Source: Casuarius casuarius | Taxonomy: Eukaryota > Chordata > Aves > Casuariiformes > Casuariidae | Assembly (NCBI GenBank): GCA_003342895.1 | Contig: PTFA01000159.1 | Location: 1,659,233-1,723,232 of the forward strand | DNA: 64,000 nt | Direction: 5' to 3' | Part shown: one piece after another, positions 26,469-37,650 of the stretch | Layout: each line of letters opens with the position of its first letter | Position numbering within the stretch: the first letter of the stretch is position 1 | Program-made: the position numbers and the translations under genes | The notes under the pieces: model-generated | What the model was told of the DNA's origin: nothing | The model's input: only the letters and a program-made list of their open reading frames with translations | Databases searched by the model: none

Positions 26469-26489
26469 CGCATGCAGTATTTTTCTTCT
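26469..26489 (+). other. Candidate 21-nt microexon
   Basis: About 35 bases of almost pure pyrimidine (26,430-26,466, ending tcccctcttcccccag) form one of the strongest acceptors in the window. Twenty-one bases later lies GTATGT, a fair donor, though the exon side (TTCT) is poor. The 21 bases are in-frame and could encode RMQYFSS. The acceptor is strong and the donor mediocre, so this is tentative. It could also be a decoy acceptor inside an intron. Confidence 0.18.
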
Positions 26490-29160
26490 GTATGTGGTGT
26501 TTTTATCTTTTTTTATTCTCATTCAAATATTTCATATTAAAACTCTTAAGTGGACTCTAAAATTACTTGGATTTGCTTTTGCAAACAGCAAAATATGACA
26601 AGCCAGTGCAGATCCTCTTAAAACCTGCTAAAACCTATGCAAGCTCACAGCATATTTCAGGGGATATAGGGCAAGAGCTGCAGAGGCATCAGATGTTTGG
26701 AAATGAGTTTTAGCCAGAATTCAGGCAGCTGCATCCAGAGTGCTCCAGAGTACCTCTACTTGGCAAAACCTTCTGGGTGACTAAATTAATTTTGTCTCCT
26801 ACATTTGGGCTGTAGAGGCACCTTAGCTTAGGGCTCTGCAAGTGTGCAGAAGCCTCCCCATTGCACCAGGTATGAAGTTGAGCTGCATCTGAGTTGTTTC
26901 ACTGTAGACACAATTCTCTGCAGTAGACATATTTTTCTGGGTTGTGTCTGAACAAATCTCCTGTCACTGAAGTGTAACTTTGATTTTCCTCCTGATGGTA
27001 CAATACAGGTTTGTAACTTCATTGAATTTATGGAAGTGATATGTGTGTAGTCAGATTCCAGTCCTGTGATTGTACGCCAGAAGGAAGAAGAGTCGCATAT
27101 ATCTTGTTCTCTGCCTTTTTCAGTGGAATCATCAAGTTATTATCATCTAATTATTACATGGAACATTTAATGTAGTATGTGTTATAATTATGAATTTGAC
27201 CAGGACACATTAAGGAGAATTCTGAGTATTCCATCAAGTGAATGGATCATATTTCAGAAGATGTGTGAGGTTATTTTCAGGAGTAACGCACAGAAGTGAA
27301 GAGTTAAGTCTTGATTTATGAAATGCACACGGCACATTATAAAGTAAATTTGAAGGGTGGTATCCTGAAGTGACAACACCTGGGAAAGGTTCGGCAGTGA
27401 AATAAGCAGTGGCATAAATCACAAATTGGCTGTTCTTTGGGGAAGATGTATATTAGTAGGAAAGCTGTGTAATTTCCATTTGATTCTGGTTCAAGCTAAA
27501 GCAGTTCAGTGCCAGACCTTCCCAGATCACATGCAGAGTTCTGTGAACATCTTTCAGCCTATACTCGGTTGAAAATGCTGATTTGTTGGCAGTTGCTTTC
27601 CTTTACCTTTCCGTGGTTTGTGTGTCTTGCAACGTCGCTTCTGCAGCTGTCAGTGCTGCTGTACAGTTTACCCCTCTATATTATAGTCTAACAACTTCTA
27701 CTGAAAAGTGAATTGCGAAGGAAAAAAAAAAGCTTTTCTTTGATGTGTATGTGTACTATATAAGACAACGAAAGGGATGGGGGATGGCTGCAGCTGGTAG
27801 GCATTCCTGTGCAGGGTGGGGTAGGAGAAGGGACAGACGTTTGCTTTGCTTTGCTTTGCTCAGGTCTGTCAGTCTGCATTGTTTTCCAAATTTAAAAAAA
27901 AAAACCACCTCCTCCCACCAACAGTCTTCTGAGAAGTAGAGCTGTAAATACATCCTTGCTTAAAGTGTTAAAGGTGCAGATGTGTTATTAAACAGCGGAG
28001 AGGACTGACCCCATTAAAACATCCTTCAAGTTTCAGAATAATAACATTCTGCAAGCTGCAATAGTTTGAAGGTAAAGCTTTGTTTTTTTTAATCTGTGCA
28101 AGAGTATCATTTGGAGAAAAATACAAGTCACAGAGAAAATATGTAAGTACATTAGCCATTATACTCAGGATTTTAATTAAGCTTTTTATGCAGAAACAAT
28201 CTATTGTCTGAAGTTTCCCTTCTTCTTCCAAAGACAAACCATCAGTGAGGTGCTAGAGATAATAAAATACACTTTTTAGGAAGATATTTGACACAATTGC
28301 ATTATTCTCTGATTAAAAAATATGTAGCATGTCCATTTTTCCCTGAGGTACTTACAAACCACACTACAAATTTGAGGTATATAATGTGATTGATTTCAAA
28401 ACAGGTGTTTCTTGATGTTTCAACTCCTTCAGCTTATGCTATGAAGAGGTAGGTGAACACATTCAAAATGTATTTAGCAAATATAAACAAATGTACTTGA
28501 AGACACAGTCAGCTGTGCATGACATTGTCTTTCTGTGATGGGGCTTTGGCTAGATAAGAGTTTCATTGTGTGCAGTGGAAAAGAGTAAGATGAGAGATGT
28601 AAGCTTGCACACTAGGGATAGAGAAAAAACAACAGATGAGGTAATGTTTTGAAAGAGTGTGAAAAGCAAAGGGACATGGGGAAATAAAAAGCTTGAGTAG
28701 TGTATTATATCCGACATGGTTGTCTCTCTCTGCTGTCAGCCACAGACCAGATCGTTTCTTAATTTCTCCTTATACATTTCCTTTCTATCTTTCATTAATT
28801 GTCCTATCTTCCATAATTAATTGCATACTTCTAGATTTGCTCCTCTACTGAAAATTTCTCATTAGAGTCTTTGCATCCTTCCTCCATTTTATTTAATCTG
28901 TTTAATCATTATTATCATTCCCCTCAATGCCTGTTCCCCATATATTTTTTCTGAAGCAACAGCATTTCTTAAGTTGCTATTTCTCACTGAACTTCAGCAG
29001 CACCCTTGTAGCTGCTAATTCCCCAGAGCCCTGTTTTTCTCTTGTAATAACAGTCTTATTTTTCCTACCTAAGAATGTTGAGCTGAATAATATTTGAGGT
29101 GAAATTTTCAGGAAAAAGCTTCTAAGTCAGTTTATGTAGAAACGAGGTGTTTCTGTGAAT
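26490..29160. other. AT-rich non-coding DNA with a short pentamer repeat
   Basis: No gene recognised. It contains (TTTGC)4 at 27,840-27,859 and an A-run near 27,893-27,904. Short open frames on both strands are unremarkable. Confidence 0.5.
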
Positions 29161-29167
29161 GAAGCAA

Positions 29168-29189
29168 GTGGCTGTCTTTCTAGGTGAGT
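29168..29189 (+). promoter_or_regulatory. Recursive-splice-like motif (weaker)
   Basis: The sequence gtggctgtctttctag runs directly into gtgagttttt, so an acceptor AG (29,182-29,183) abuts a consensus donor GTGAGT (29,184-29,189). This is the YAG/GTRAG form of a ratchet site. The pyrimidine tract is short and no strong donor follows within about 200 bases, as would be expected for the accompanying vertebrate RS-exon. A chance match is quite possible. Confidence 0.2.
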
Positions 29190-30419
29190 TTTTGTATGGT
29201 GTACACAAAGCGGGGCATAGAAGGTGGCTTTATTATTTTGCATAGAGCACTGCTAATCTGCACAGAACTTGGGTCTCATGGACATGTCCATTTTGGCAAC
29301 CTGCCCAGTGAAATCTGTGTTTGTCCCTGTAGTCATCCTAGTTCACCTGCTGCTCTGATCCACTCGTGTAGGGTTGGACTGTAGTCTAGTTAGGGTGTTG
29401 ATTTGTTGAGTCCTTCTAGTGCGATTGCTGACAAAGGGGAGAAAAGACCTCAGGTTTGATGAGTAGTTTCCATCTGAAACCACATTTGTGTGGAACACTA
29501 TCTGTTCTATATTTGCCTATATATTTCTGTTTTCAGTGGATTTTTAATCTGCAGTGGCATTTTTGCCAAAAATGCTGTAAATTGTTTCCTTTTCTTTTTG
29601 TTTTTTTTCTTTTAGCATGTTGAAAAAAATAAAGAAAGGGGTCAAGAACAGAGGAGTCCAAAAGCTTTTGAGTGAAAAAAATGTAAAATATTTGTTTATG
29701 TTAAAAAAAATCACAGAAAATATTGTCTTTTGTCTCACTGTAAAGTTAGGGCTTTATATGAGTGTTCTTGAAATTTAGTCATTTATCGTAGAGCAACCAG
29801 AATTGCTTAGTTTTTGTGGTTTTGGGAGGCGGTAGTGTTTGTTTATTTTTAAGAAACACTTTGCCCTCAAGCCTTGTTAATTATTGAGAGGAGCAAAGGC
29901 ATCACCTGTTTCTCCCTGATGCCAAAGGGAGAACGTATTTCTCAGGCTGGGATGGGCCAACTAGTTTTCAACTATTGAGTACTGGGTCACTCAGTCCCAG
30001 CACCTGGACTACCGTGAAATACAGGGTTGTCTTTGCAAAGCAGGTACAGAAGTAGCCGACAAGCAAGGTGCTTTCTATCTTGAAGAGAAGAATATTTTAC
30101 AGGCGCCAAATGTCAACACTGGGAGTACAATTGTTTGAGGAATATATTTCTTGGGATTTGGCTGTAAGTGTTCTTGAGAAGCCACCACTTGTAAGAAGAA
30201 AGATGCAGACTAGCAGTTTGAACATAGGCACCTGTGTCATACCCCAACTTCTGCTTTTATCTCTGTCAATGTCTCCTCTGGGGCTTTAGGGGAGTTGGTT
30301 AACCTTTCTGTCTTGCTTTCCTTATTTTTCCTAGAGAGAAGTCTGGTAGGCAAAGAGGGGTCATACCTGCATGGCAAAGAGGGGGGCTCTAAAGAGTAGA
30401 TTGATGTCAGTGATAACAC
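29190..30419. other. AT-rich non-coding DNA, nothing recognised
   Basis: No repeat, exon or RNA gene identified. Confidence 0.5.
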
Positions 30420-30685
30420 AGGGCCTTGATCCTCTTGTATTTCACTTAACATCATTGTAAATCCAGTGGCATCAACTGAGGGCCTGTCTAGATAAGGGCC
30501 TAGTCCTGAAGAGCAATTCTTAATTAAATTCCCAAGCTGCCATTCTTTTCTCAGAGCAAGAGTCTGCCCTGACCGTAGCTATTTTATTTTTAATTTAAAT
30601 CTTACCTGAATCAAATTAAATTCCATTGAAGGCAAGACCTGCACTGATCCTGCATCACCAGTGTAAGTTATGTTAGAATCAAGCC
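30420..30685. repeat. Near-complete palindromic sauropsid repeat
   Basis: The left end reads gggccttgatcctcttgtat, ttcacttaacatcattgtaa and atccagtgg. The right end reads gatcctgcatcaccagtgta and agttatgttagaatcaagcc. The reverse complement of the right end begins GGCTTGATTCTAACATAACTTACACTGG, matching the left end in order. The whole therefore looks like a foldback element about 265 bases long with terminal inverted repeats near GGGCCTTGATYCT. A tandem pair of shorter copies is an alternative reading. No open frame. Confidence 0.5.
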
Positions 30686-33600
30686 AAAGAGTCACTGTAA
30701 AACTACCTCTTGTTTTCCTTGTTAGGCAGAGATGAGCCTATTTTCAAGGCTCTGGTGATATAAATTTATTTGGAGACCAGAAGCAGAAGGTGGAAAAGTA
30801 AGGAGAGAGATACTAGTTTTAAGGTGTATGACCACACATACATTTATGAGATACATACCTTCTAAAATAACTCATATTGCTTCTCAGAAGCTTAATGTTA
30901 AGAGTGGTTCTTGTATCACCTTTTTCCCATGGTTCAGCTGGCAGGAAATTTTACTATTTCATTTGTGAATCCTGTGTGCAGTGCCTTTAAACTATTATTT
31001 TGTAGAAGAAGCTACAAGTTTTGATGTAAAAAAAAAAAAACAACAGCAATAACAACCATACTGTATATTTATTTCCTCTAGCTCTTTCCTACCAGAAGAC
31101 TTCTGATTGTTAAAAAGGGTATGATCATTTATCATGTGGTGGGTTTTACTCTATGCTCTGTCTTTGTTAGAGGAGCAATGATCAAGGAATGATCATTCTG
31201 TGTCTGAAAGGTTGAAACACCCACAAATGTAGGAGGCCATGATCCTTAGTGCTGCCTTATTTACTGAGCTTGGTGAAATTATAGGAAGAAGTTTTCTGAA
31301 CACCATCAACTTATCTTACAGCAGGTCTTGTCCTGACTGTGAAAGTGCATGTGCTTGTAGGTCAAGAAAGGAAGTCCACTGAATACCTGCAGAGTTTCTT
31401 GTCTGATTTCCATGGTCCTCTTGGAGCTCAGTGCTCCTATGGCCATGTTGTTAGTTGGCAGTAGTTGAGCTAACTCCTCTAAAGTCACCTTGGTGGCCAA
31501 GGTCTTGGGGGATATGCAGAAACAGCTCCTCTTAAGTCAAGAAAAGAAAGGAAAGGAATTTACAGATGCCTACAGATACAAAGGCAACCACCCCAGCAGG
31601 AGTACAGGGATCTAGGGAAGCTTTCCTGTAGCCACCCTTAGTCCAAAGTTGCTTTCCTGGCTGTGAGCACACGTTTAAGTCATCCACCCACTGTGATTTG
31701 TCAGCGGGCCTTTAGCCACGTTCTGTGTTAGGAAAGGCTCTGAGGTTTATAAAATTGTTGTGTTTTCTAAACAATCAGAATAGGAACAGATTTTTACTGT
31801 AATTGTTTCTTTCCTTGTTTTGGGGGTGGGGGGAGAGGTGAGGAAAGAGGGCAGGAAACGCTGGCATACTATAAATACTAAGCAGATCTGAGAAACTGCA
31901 AACCGTGCTTTTTGCAATCAATAAAAGTTGCTTTAAAATTTTCATCCTTCAGTTCCCTGTTTGTTTCTAGTTACTAAATCCCATGAAAAGGACGTATCAT
32001 TATCTTATCCTCTGCTTCATCATTTCAGATGTTCAGAGTCTCTCATAAATTAACAGACTGGTTATTCAGAAAAATAAAATTACATTTCTGGCTTGGATTT
32101 ATGATTATTATGCAAATGTAACTACCATATTCTGTGCAGAAAACACATTTAAAAGCAGAAAATAGCAATAACCCTATTCAGGAGCTATTCCAGTTAATAC
32201 TTTCCTATAAAGAATTGAGTATTCATTAATAACTTATGTATTGTTATTAGGATTGTTTTATTGTAACATGTAATTTGCTTGAACTGACTACGTCTTTCTC
32301 AAAATGGTTTTAATTACAGAAATAAATGACAGAGCTTAGTGAAGATGCTTATACAACAGTGCAGTCATTTTCTGTGTGCCAACTGGAAATTCATTTTTAA
32401 CAGATGGAATTCACCAGTCTGCAAACAGCTAACATAAGCCCCTTGCACCGGTTAAAACCTTACTTAATCCATCTGATAAAGTGCAAAGGAAGTCTATGTC
32501 ATACATGCGATTTCTTCTTGGCCTCTGCACTGTTCAGCAATTTATTCTGTTACAGATGCAAAAAAACCCAGAGTTGCTCAGTTAAATGAGGATGTATTTT
32601 GCTATTAGGAGCAATTTTATTCAGCAAGACATACCACAGAGGGTTAGAATAAAGGTATGGCTCAAAGTACTTCATTTTCTCTATAGGGACCTTGACATTT
32701 ATCCTCCTTCTTTCTGGTTGTGTGGGTAGTACTCTTGCAGATTATTTTGGCTTCGTGTTCCTGTTTTTTTTTGTTATCATTCTGCCTGACTCTTTTTTAT
32801 AGCTCTCATTGTCATTATAAGATCAGCAGATATGACCTTCCTCCAAACTCTGATTTTCAGGCTAAAGGCTTTCGATAGCCACAAGTTGAAGCCAGGACTT
32901 TAGACAGAAATTGCCAGGAACAGAAAACCGATATTTTGCTCCTAGTTGATGAGCTGGTTGATTGCAAGTCTCACTTCTTCCTTGCAACTCACTAACTCTC
33001 ATGAACAGCAATAAAAATGTAGCCCAGAAGCAGCACAATTGTGTGCTGATTAGCCATGACATACAGAAAGGAGACAATGTCAATATGGAGAAAATTAGGG
33101 TACCAAGCTGAATGACCCTGTGGACTGGGGTAGTAGAAGAGAGATGAATTCACTAGTATCAAGTAAAAAATCACATACTTAGGAATAAAAAGAGAAGTAA
33201 AAGGGTGCTACATGTGCTAAGCGACAACAAGATGACTAAGCCAAAGTGTTGTGGCCATGAAGAAGACAGTTGTACTTCCAGCCCTTATCAGGAGAGAGAT
33301 GACTCTGGCAGAGATTCTGTCTTATGAGAGAAGAATGTATACCTTTTTCTTCTATCTACCTTATACCTTAGCAAGTTACCCCAGCTTTAGGTGGAGCTTG
33401 CAGCACATCACATACTCTGCATTAACAGGAAATGTGCATGTCTTTATCCTGTTGTACTTCACAAAAGCAACTGTATTAAGGTAGTTACTGCAGAGCCTAA
33501 GAACTGCTGTGAGTTCAAATCTTTGCTCATCCGATGTTCACATGTTCACATTTCCATACTCTAAAAGAACATGGCTTGTTTTTACACAGCAAAACAATGA

Positions 33601-33819
33601 ATAGCAATGTAAATAAATGAACCAGAGAGGTGACAGAACTGTTCATGTTAAAGGATCACAGTGGCATCAGAAAAAATAGGGATGGCCATGGGTAAACTTA
33701 GGTTGGGAATAAAGAGAGGGTATCAAGAGTGGTGTCCCAATAGGAGTAACAGTCAAAAATGAACTGGTCTGATCAGTTGGTAGAAGGCTGTGTGTTGGTG
33801 GCAGTAAGCCCCATTGGCC
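30686..33819. other. AT-rich non-coding DNA, nothing recognised
   Basis: No gene seen. A G-rich run at about 31,819-31,850 could form a G-quadruplex. An A-run of 13 lies at 31,028-31,040. Confidence 0.5.
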
Positions 33820-33900
33820 CAGGAGGTCTCTGTGGTGGGAAGGACCTCTGGAGGTCTCTAGTCTAACCACCTGCTCTGAGAAAATGTTCTAATTGGCAGC
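33820..33900 (-). repeat. CR1 LINE 3' fragment (reverse orientation)
   Basis: The plus strand reads gtgggaaggacctctggagg, tctctagtctaaccacctgc and tctgag. This is the reverse complement of the typical bird CR1 tail (GTTGGAAGGGACCTCTGGAG, ATCATCTAGTCCAACCCCCTGC, TCAAAG). Similarity is high enough to call CR1 with confidence and suggests a younger copy than those at 12.8-13.4 kb. Only about 80 bases are recognisable. Confidence 0.8.
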
Positions 33901-35190
33901 TGGATCCAAACAAGAATGATCTGACATGACATGTGGTGAAAAATAGCTACAGAAGTGTTTACAAAGAAATAAATGTTAGGCTAGTACCTAGGACTCAGAG
34001 ATTTTCCAGCAGAGTTTTGGTTCCTAGCAGCACTCCATGACTTGGAAAAGCTCTTTAAACCTTTCTTTTGGATTTCATACCAAAAATCTCAGTGGTGTGT
34101 GCCCTTCAGACTGCAAGCTCCTCAGAGTTGACAGTAGAAATAAGGTCATTAATAAAGTAAATTAGATCATCAGTAGTGGACTCCAAAGTAAGTTGAACAT
34201 GCAAATTATATCAATTATAAATTACAGAAAGTACTGACTTTTGGCTTTTTATTATATATACACAAGTCTCTGCATCTGTCTCCTATGTTTCTTTATTTTT
34301 TCCCCCAGAAGTAGTCTGTTACTTCCATCCTGTCATGTCTTATTCATTTGATTATTTATGCATTGGCTACAGCAATATTCTGTTAAATATTAAAAAGTTT
34401 GTGATTTAAATCTGACCGTGATTTGAGTTGTAATTATTTCTTATAGACCTAAAGGCTTAAATTTAGCATTAGGCTGGTTCTATTTACTTTTATTGTTTTA
34501 ATTTTGTAGCAAGACCAAGCAAGGATATACTTAGTTCATTAACAATAAATGAGGAAATAATGTAACTATGCTGTCAAGGAAATGAAAGAGCATAGAAAAC
34601 ACATTCAAAGCTATTTAATTAATGTTTTTACTCTGCATTGTCCTAGTTTTTATTCTGTATTCATCTATGAAACACAGTAACCATTTTTGATAGACAAAGA
34701 ATAATTATCCTTGTTGCTTTCAATTAAATAAATAGATTTCTAGAATGCCAAATAAAATCCAATTATATTTTTAAAAAAAAAAAAAAAGTCCGAGTGGATG
34801 ATCTGATGGTACTGTCTGATTTTGTAACTGGTGAACATATGAATATTGTGGCTGGAAGTTTAATGCAACTTCTCAGTGTTCTGCTGGAGTTTTGGTGTTA
34901 AATCCACTCTTGGCTATCTTAAGTGTCATAAATGAGAGTCCTTCAATGGAGCCTGAAGGCGGATGGGACGACTGTGGTGGCCGAAAGCAGCCCCAGTGCC
35001 TCGAGTGATGGGCAATAACCCTGTCCTTGGGCAGCCCTTGGGAGGGAGGAGGGTCTGGCTCTGCTGGCTGAGGACGGTGCAGATTCAGCACAGTTGTGTT
35101 GCGGCTTCTTTTCCTAAGGCTTCAGGGGAGAAACCTAAAGCGGGTGGGGGGCCCTGAAGGGGATAACGTACTTCTCTCCTTCCTTCCTTT
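33901..35190. other. AT-rich non-coding DNA
   Basis: No gene recognised. A 15-16-base A-run lies at 34,771-34,787. The strong acceptor near 34,308 (tttattttttcccccag) has no partner donor nearby. Confidence 0.5.
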
Positions 35191-35192
35191 GT

Positions 35193-35275
35193 GGCTAAAT
35201 TCTCCTGTGGCCAGACAGCTCTCGCTGGTGCAGGAGGAGGTGCAACTTGTACCAGTGCAAATGTATCTGACCTTT
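35193..35275. repeat. Possible palindromic sauropsid repeat fossil
   Basis: The stretch ggctaaattctcctgtggcc, then ctctcgctggtgcaggagga, then gtgcaacttgtaccagtgca resembles GGCTAAATTCTCCTCTCAGTTACACCAGTGCAACTCC. The match is partial and an insertion near 35,210 interrupts it. Confidence 0.3.
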
Positions 35276-36718
35276 GGGGCTTAGCTGGTGCAAAATAGGC
35301 AAGAAAGCTACTGAAAAGAAAAGAAGGAAAACCAGATTTGCATTACATTTGTTTTCATTCTGTTACTTAAAAATAATCTCGTGTAGCTTTTTTATTTTCT
35401 TGAAAGCTGCTTTGCACTGACTAGCCCTTGGTATTTGTCAAATTCTTTGTTTTCTCTGCGTATTCCCTGCTGGCCTACTCAGAAGCTGGTTAGATTATGA
35501 GGATTATTCAGAACTGCATTGGATAATAAAATGGTCTATTGATTAGCGGGCTTCTAATTACTTGTCTCTTAGCGTGAAAGAGAAATAAGAAGATTTGATA
35601 GTAAACAATGCAGAAAACAAATAGGGTGTTTCCAACATGGAGTAGTATGCACGCATGTGTGTGGCATTTTACATGAGTATTGTAATCTTAAGTTTATCAT
35701 CTTGGGCTCATCCTGCTGCTTACAGAACTGTGACCTGCACAAATAGATTGCCTGACATATGATCAGCAAAACAATACAACCCGTTAATATTTTTCTGCAA
35801 TACCCTGCACATGCACTGAAAGGATAACATAATGATGAGCAATATGTTTTAGATTTTTCATGTCTTGTGGTAAAGAAATTAAAGTTATGGCTAATTTGTG
35901 TTTTAACTAGGTATGTACTGATAGAAATGGATATAAATAGTGTGTCAGAGCGTTAGTTTGAAAAATGGTGAACATGAGTAGGTAGTGGAACCTTTGCACT
36001 TGTATTCCATGCCTTGATACTAATTCAATCTGTTAAATTACCTCTGGTCTTCCCTAAAAATGATGCGTATGTATTGCACTTCCAAGCCAGTTTTTCTAAT
36101 AGCACTTTTTTTAAAGACATCTCTGAAATTTTTAAGGAAGCAGATCTAAACAAAAATAACACACTCCAAAAGTAGTAATGAAAAAGAGCTCTTTCAGTCT
36201 GATATGAACCTGAGTGGCAAAAGCCAAAATTAAACAGTATATAGAAATCAAGCTATACATTTGCTATGGGTTGAACTAATTTTATAGTAAAATCTTTGTT
36301 TTGAAGTATACTCATGAGATTCCCTTTTTCAGTTTATTCCATTTGACGACTTCTCTGTATCAAGGTTTTTTAAAATCTGAAAGGTTTTCAGCTGAGCTAT
36401 TCAGCAGTTTTCATCAGAACCGAGTCCCGTTGTCTGGGGCCCTGGTCTACCTTAAGCCTTACTAGAGAACTGTCCCAGGTACATGACATAAACAAGTCCT
36501 AGGAAGCAGGTTTTCAGTGCTGAGATAAAAGAAGCCAAGTTTTCAGGGAGAGGTAATGTCTTTTGTTAGACTACCTGTAAAAGAAAATACTTTTTCCTGC
36601 AGACTTTGCCTAGGAGGAAGGAAGGTGTGTTCTCCCTCGTGCTTGTAGGTGGCTGTGCTTCCCAAATAGGTTCAAAAGCAGAGGCCAAACTTGTGAATAT
36701 TTTGAAAAACAAGAATTG
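35276..36718. other. AT-rich non-coding DNA, nothing recognised
   Basis: No exon, RNA gene or repeat seen. A short acceptor-donor pair at 36,602-36,623 (donor AAG then GTGTGT) is too weak to annotate. Confidence 0.5.
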
Positions 36719-36775
36719 AAATCCTGGCGAAATTGCCATTAATTTCAGTGAGACCAGGATTCTTCACCAGCCCTT
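36719..36775. repeat. Fossil palindromic sauropsid repeat
   Basis: The run atcctggcgaaattgccatt, aatttcagtgagaccaggat matches the family core TCCTGGCAAAACTGCCATTG, ACTTCAGTGGGACCAGGATT nearly base for base over about 40 positions. It is the best single match to this core in the window. Confidence 0.5.
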
Positions 36776-37079
36776 TAATGCTTCTTTCATGATCCATAAG
36801 AAAAGACTTAATGTGAATTTCAATGGGCTTTGCCTACCTGTCTTGTGCTTTTTCTAGCCTCTTTCTTTAAATGCTAGGAACTTCAAACAAAAACCAGCTC
36901 CTAGCAACTCTGTGTGGTTCTTCTCCATGGGGGAAGAGCTGAACTTTTAAGAGCCAAAGCAGTACTTTAATTAAAGTGTGGAAATCCTGTGATTCTCAGC
37001 CAGTACCCAAAGTCCTTTTTGCTGTTATTTTTTTGGTTTTGTTAGAGTTGCCTGAGTGTCACAGAAACAGTTTCCTGTT

Positions 37080-37650
37080 CTGCTGCGCCCTTCTAGAGAA
37101 CCTGAGCTTGTGGCACAGAAGCGGTTCGGTTTCTTTACCACTGCTTTTGATCTGGCCTCTGGGTCGATCTGAGTAAGTCCGTATGTCCCTTGCTGTGTGT
37201 TTTTCATACGCGGTAAAATCTTTCCATTTGATACCTGACTTCTGGCAGGGAGGGTGGTGTGCGGGGCTGTGCTGGGCAGATGCGAGCAGCCTCGTCAGCC
37301 TGTCGGCACCCTCGTCCCCGTCATCTGGAGGCTCACGGCAGAGCCAGATGTCCTCTGCTAAATGTGGATCCTTCATCCGTTTTGCGCTCTTCCTCTGGGC
37401 CCGTAATTAGAGCCCTCCTGATAACCACCACACGGCACTCATTAAATAGCTCTTTGTTTGAAGGTCTCTTTCTCAGTATTTCCATCTTGGTTGGCTTTTG
37501 GGTAGCTCCGCTACCTTTAGTTGCTGCTGCTTGGATCGGCCATCTCTGCCAGCCATCTTCCCTGTGAAGACCCTGCAGATGGACTCGAGCAAGCTCGTAG
37601 CATTGCTGCAGTCGCAGGATGAGCTCTGTATTTCCAGACAAGGCAACGCT
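37080..37650. other. Diffuse CpG-enriched patch
   Basis: About 25 CpG dinucleotides occur in 570 bases, several times the density of the flanks, though far short of a classical island. Overlapping open frames of about 100 codons exist on both strands (37,259-37,567 plus; 37,333-37,641 minus), which is expected where GC content rises and stops thin out. No splice architecture or known protein motif was recognised. It could be a decayed CpG island, a weak enhancer or an isolated exon-containing patch. Confidence 0.4.

Noticed and set aside
27840..27860. (TTTGC)n run as a possible satellite or telomere-like repeat
   Set aside because: Only four units are present, so it is a trivial short tandem repeat.
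33511..33530. GAGTTCAAATC, similar to a tRNA B-box
   Set aside because: No A-box, no cloverleaf and no terminator are present.
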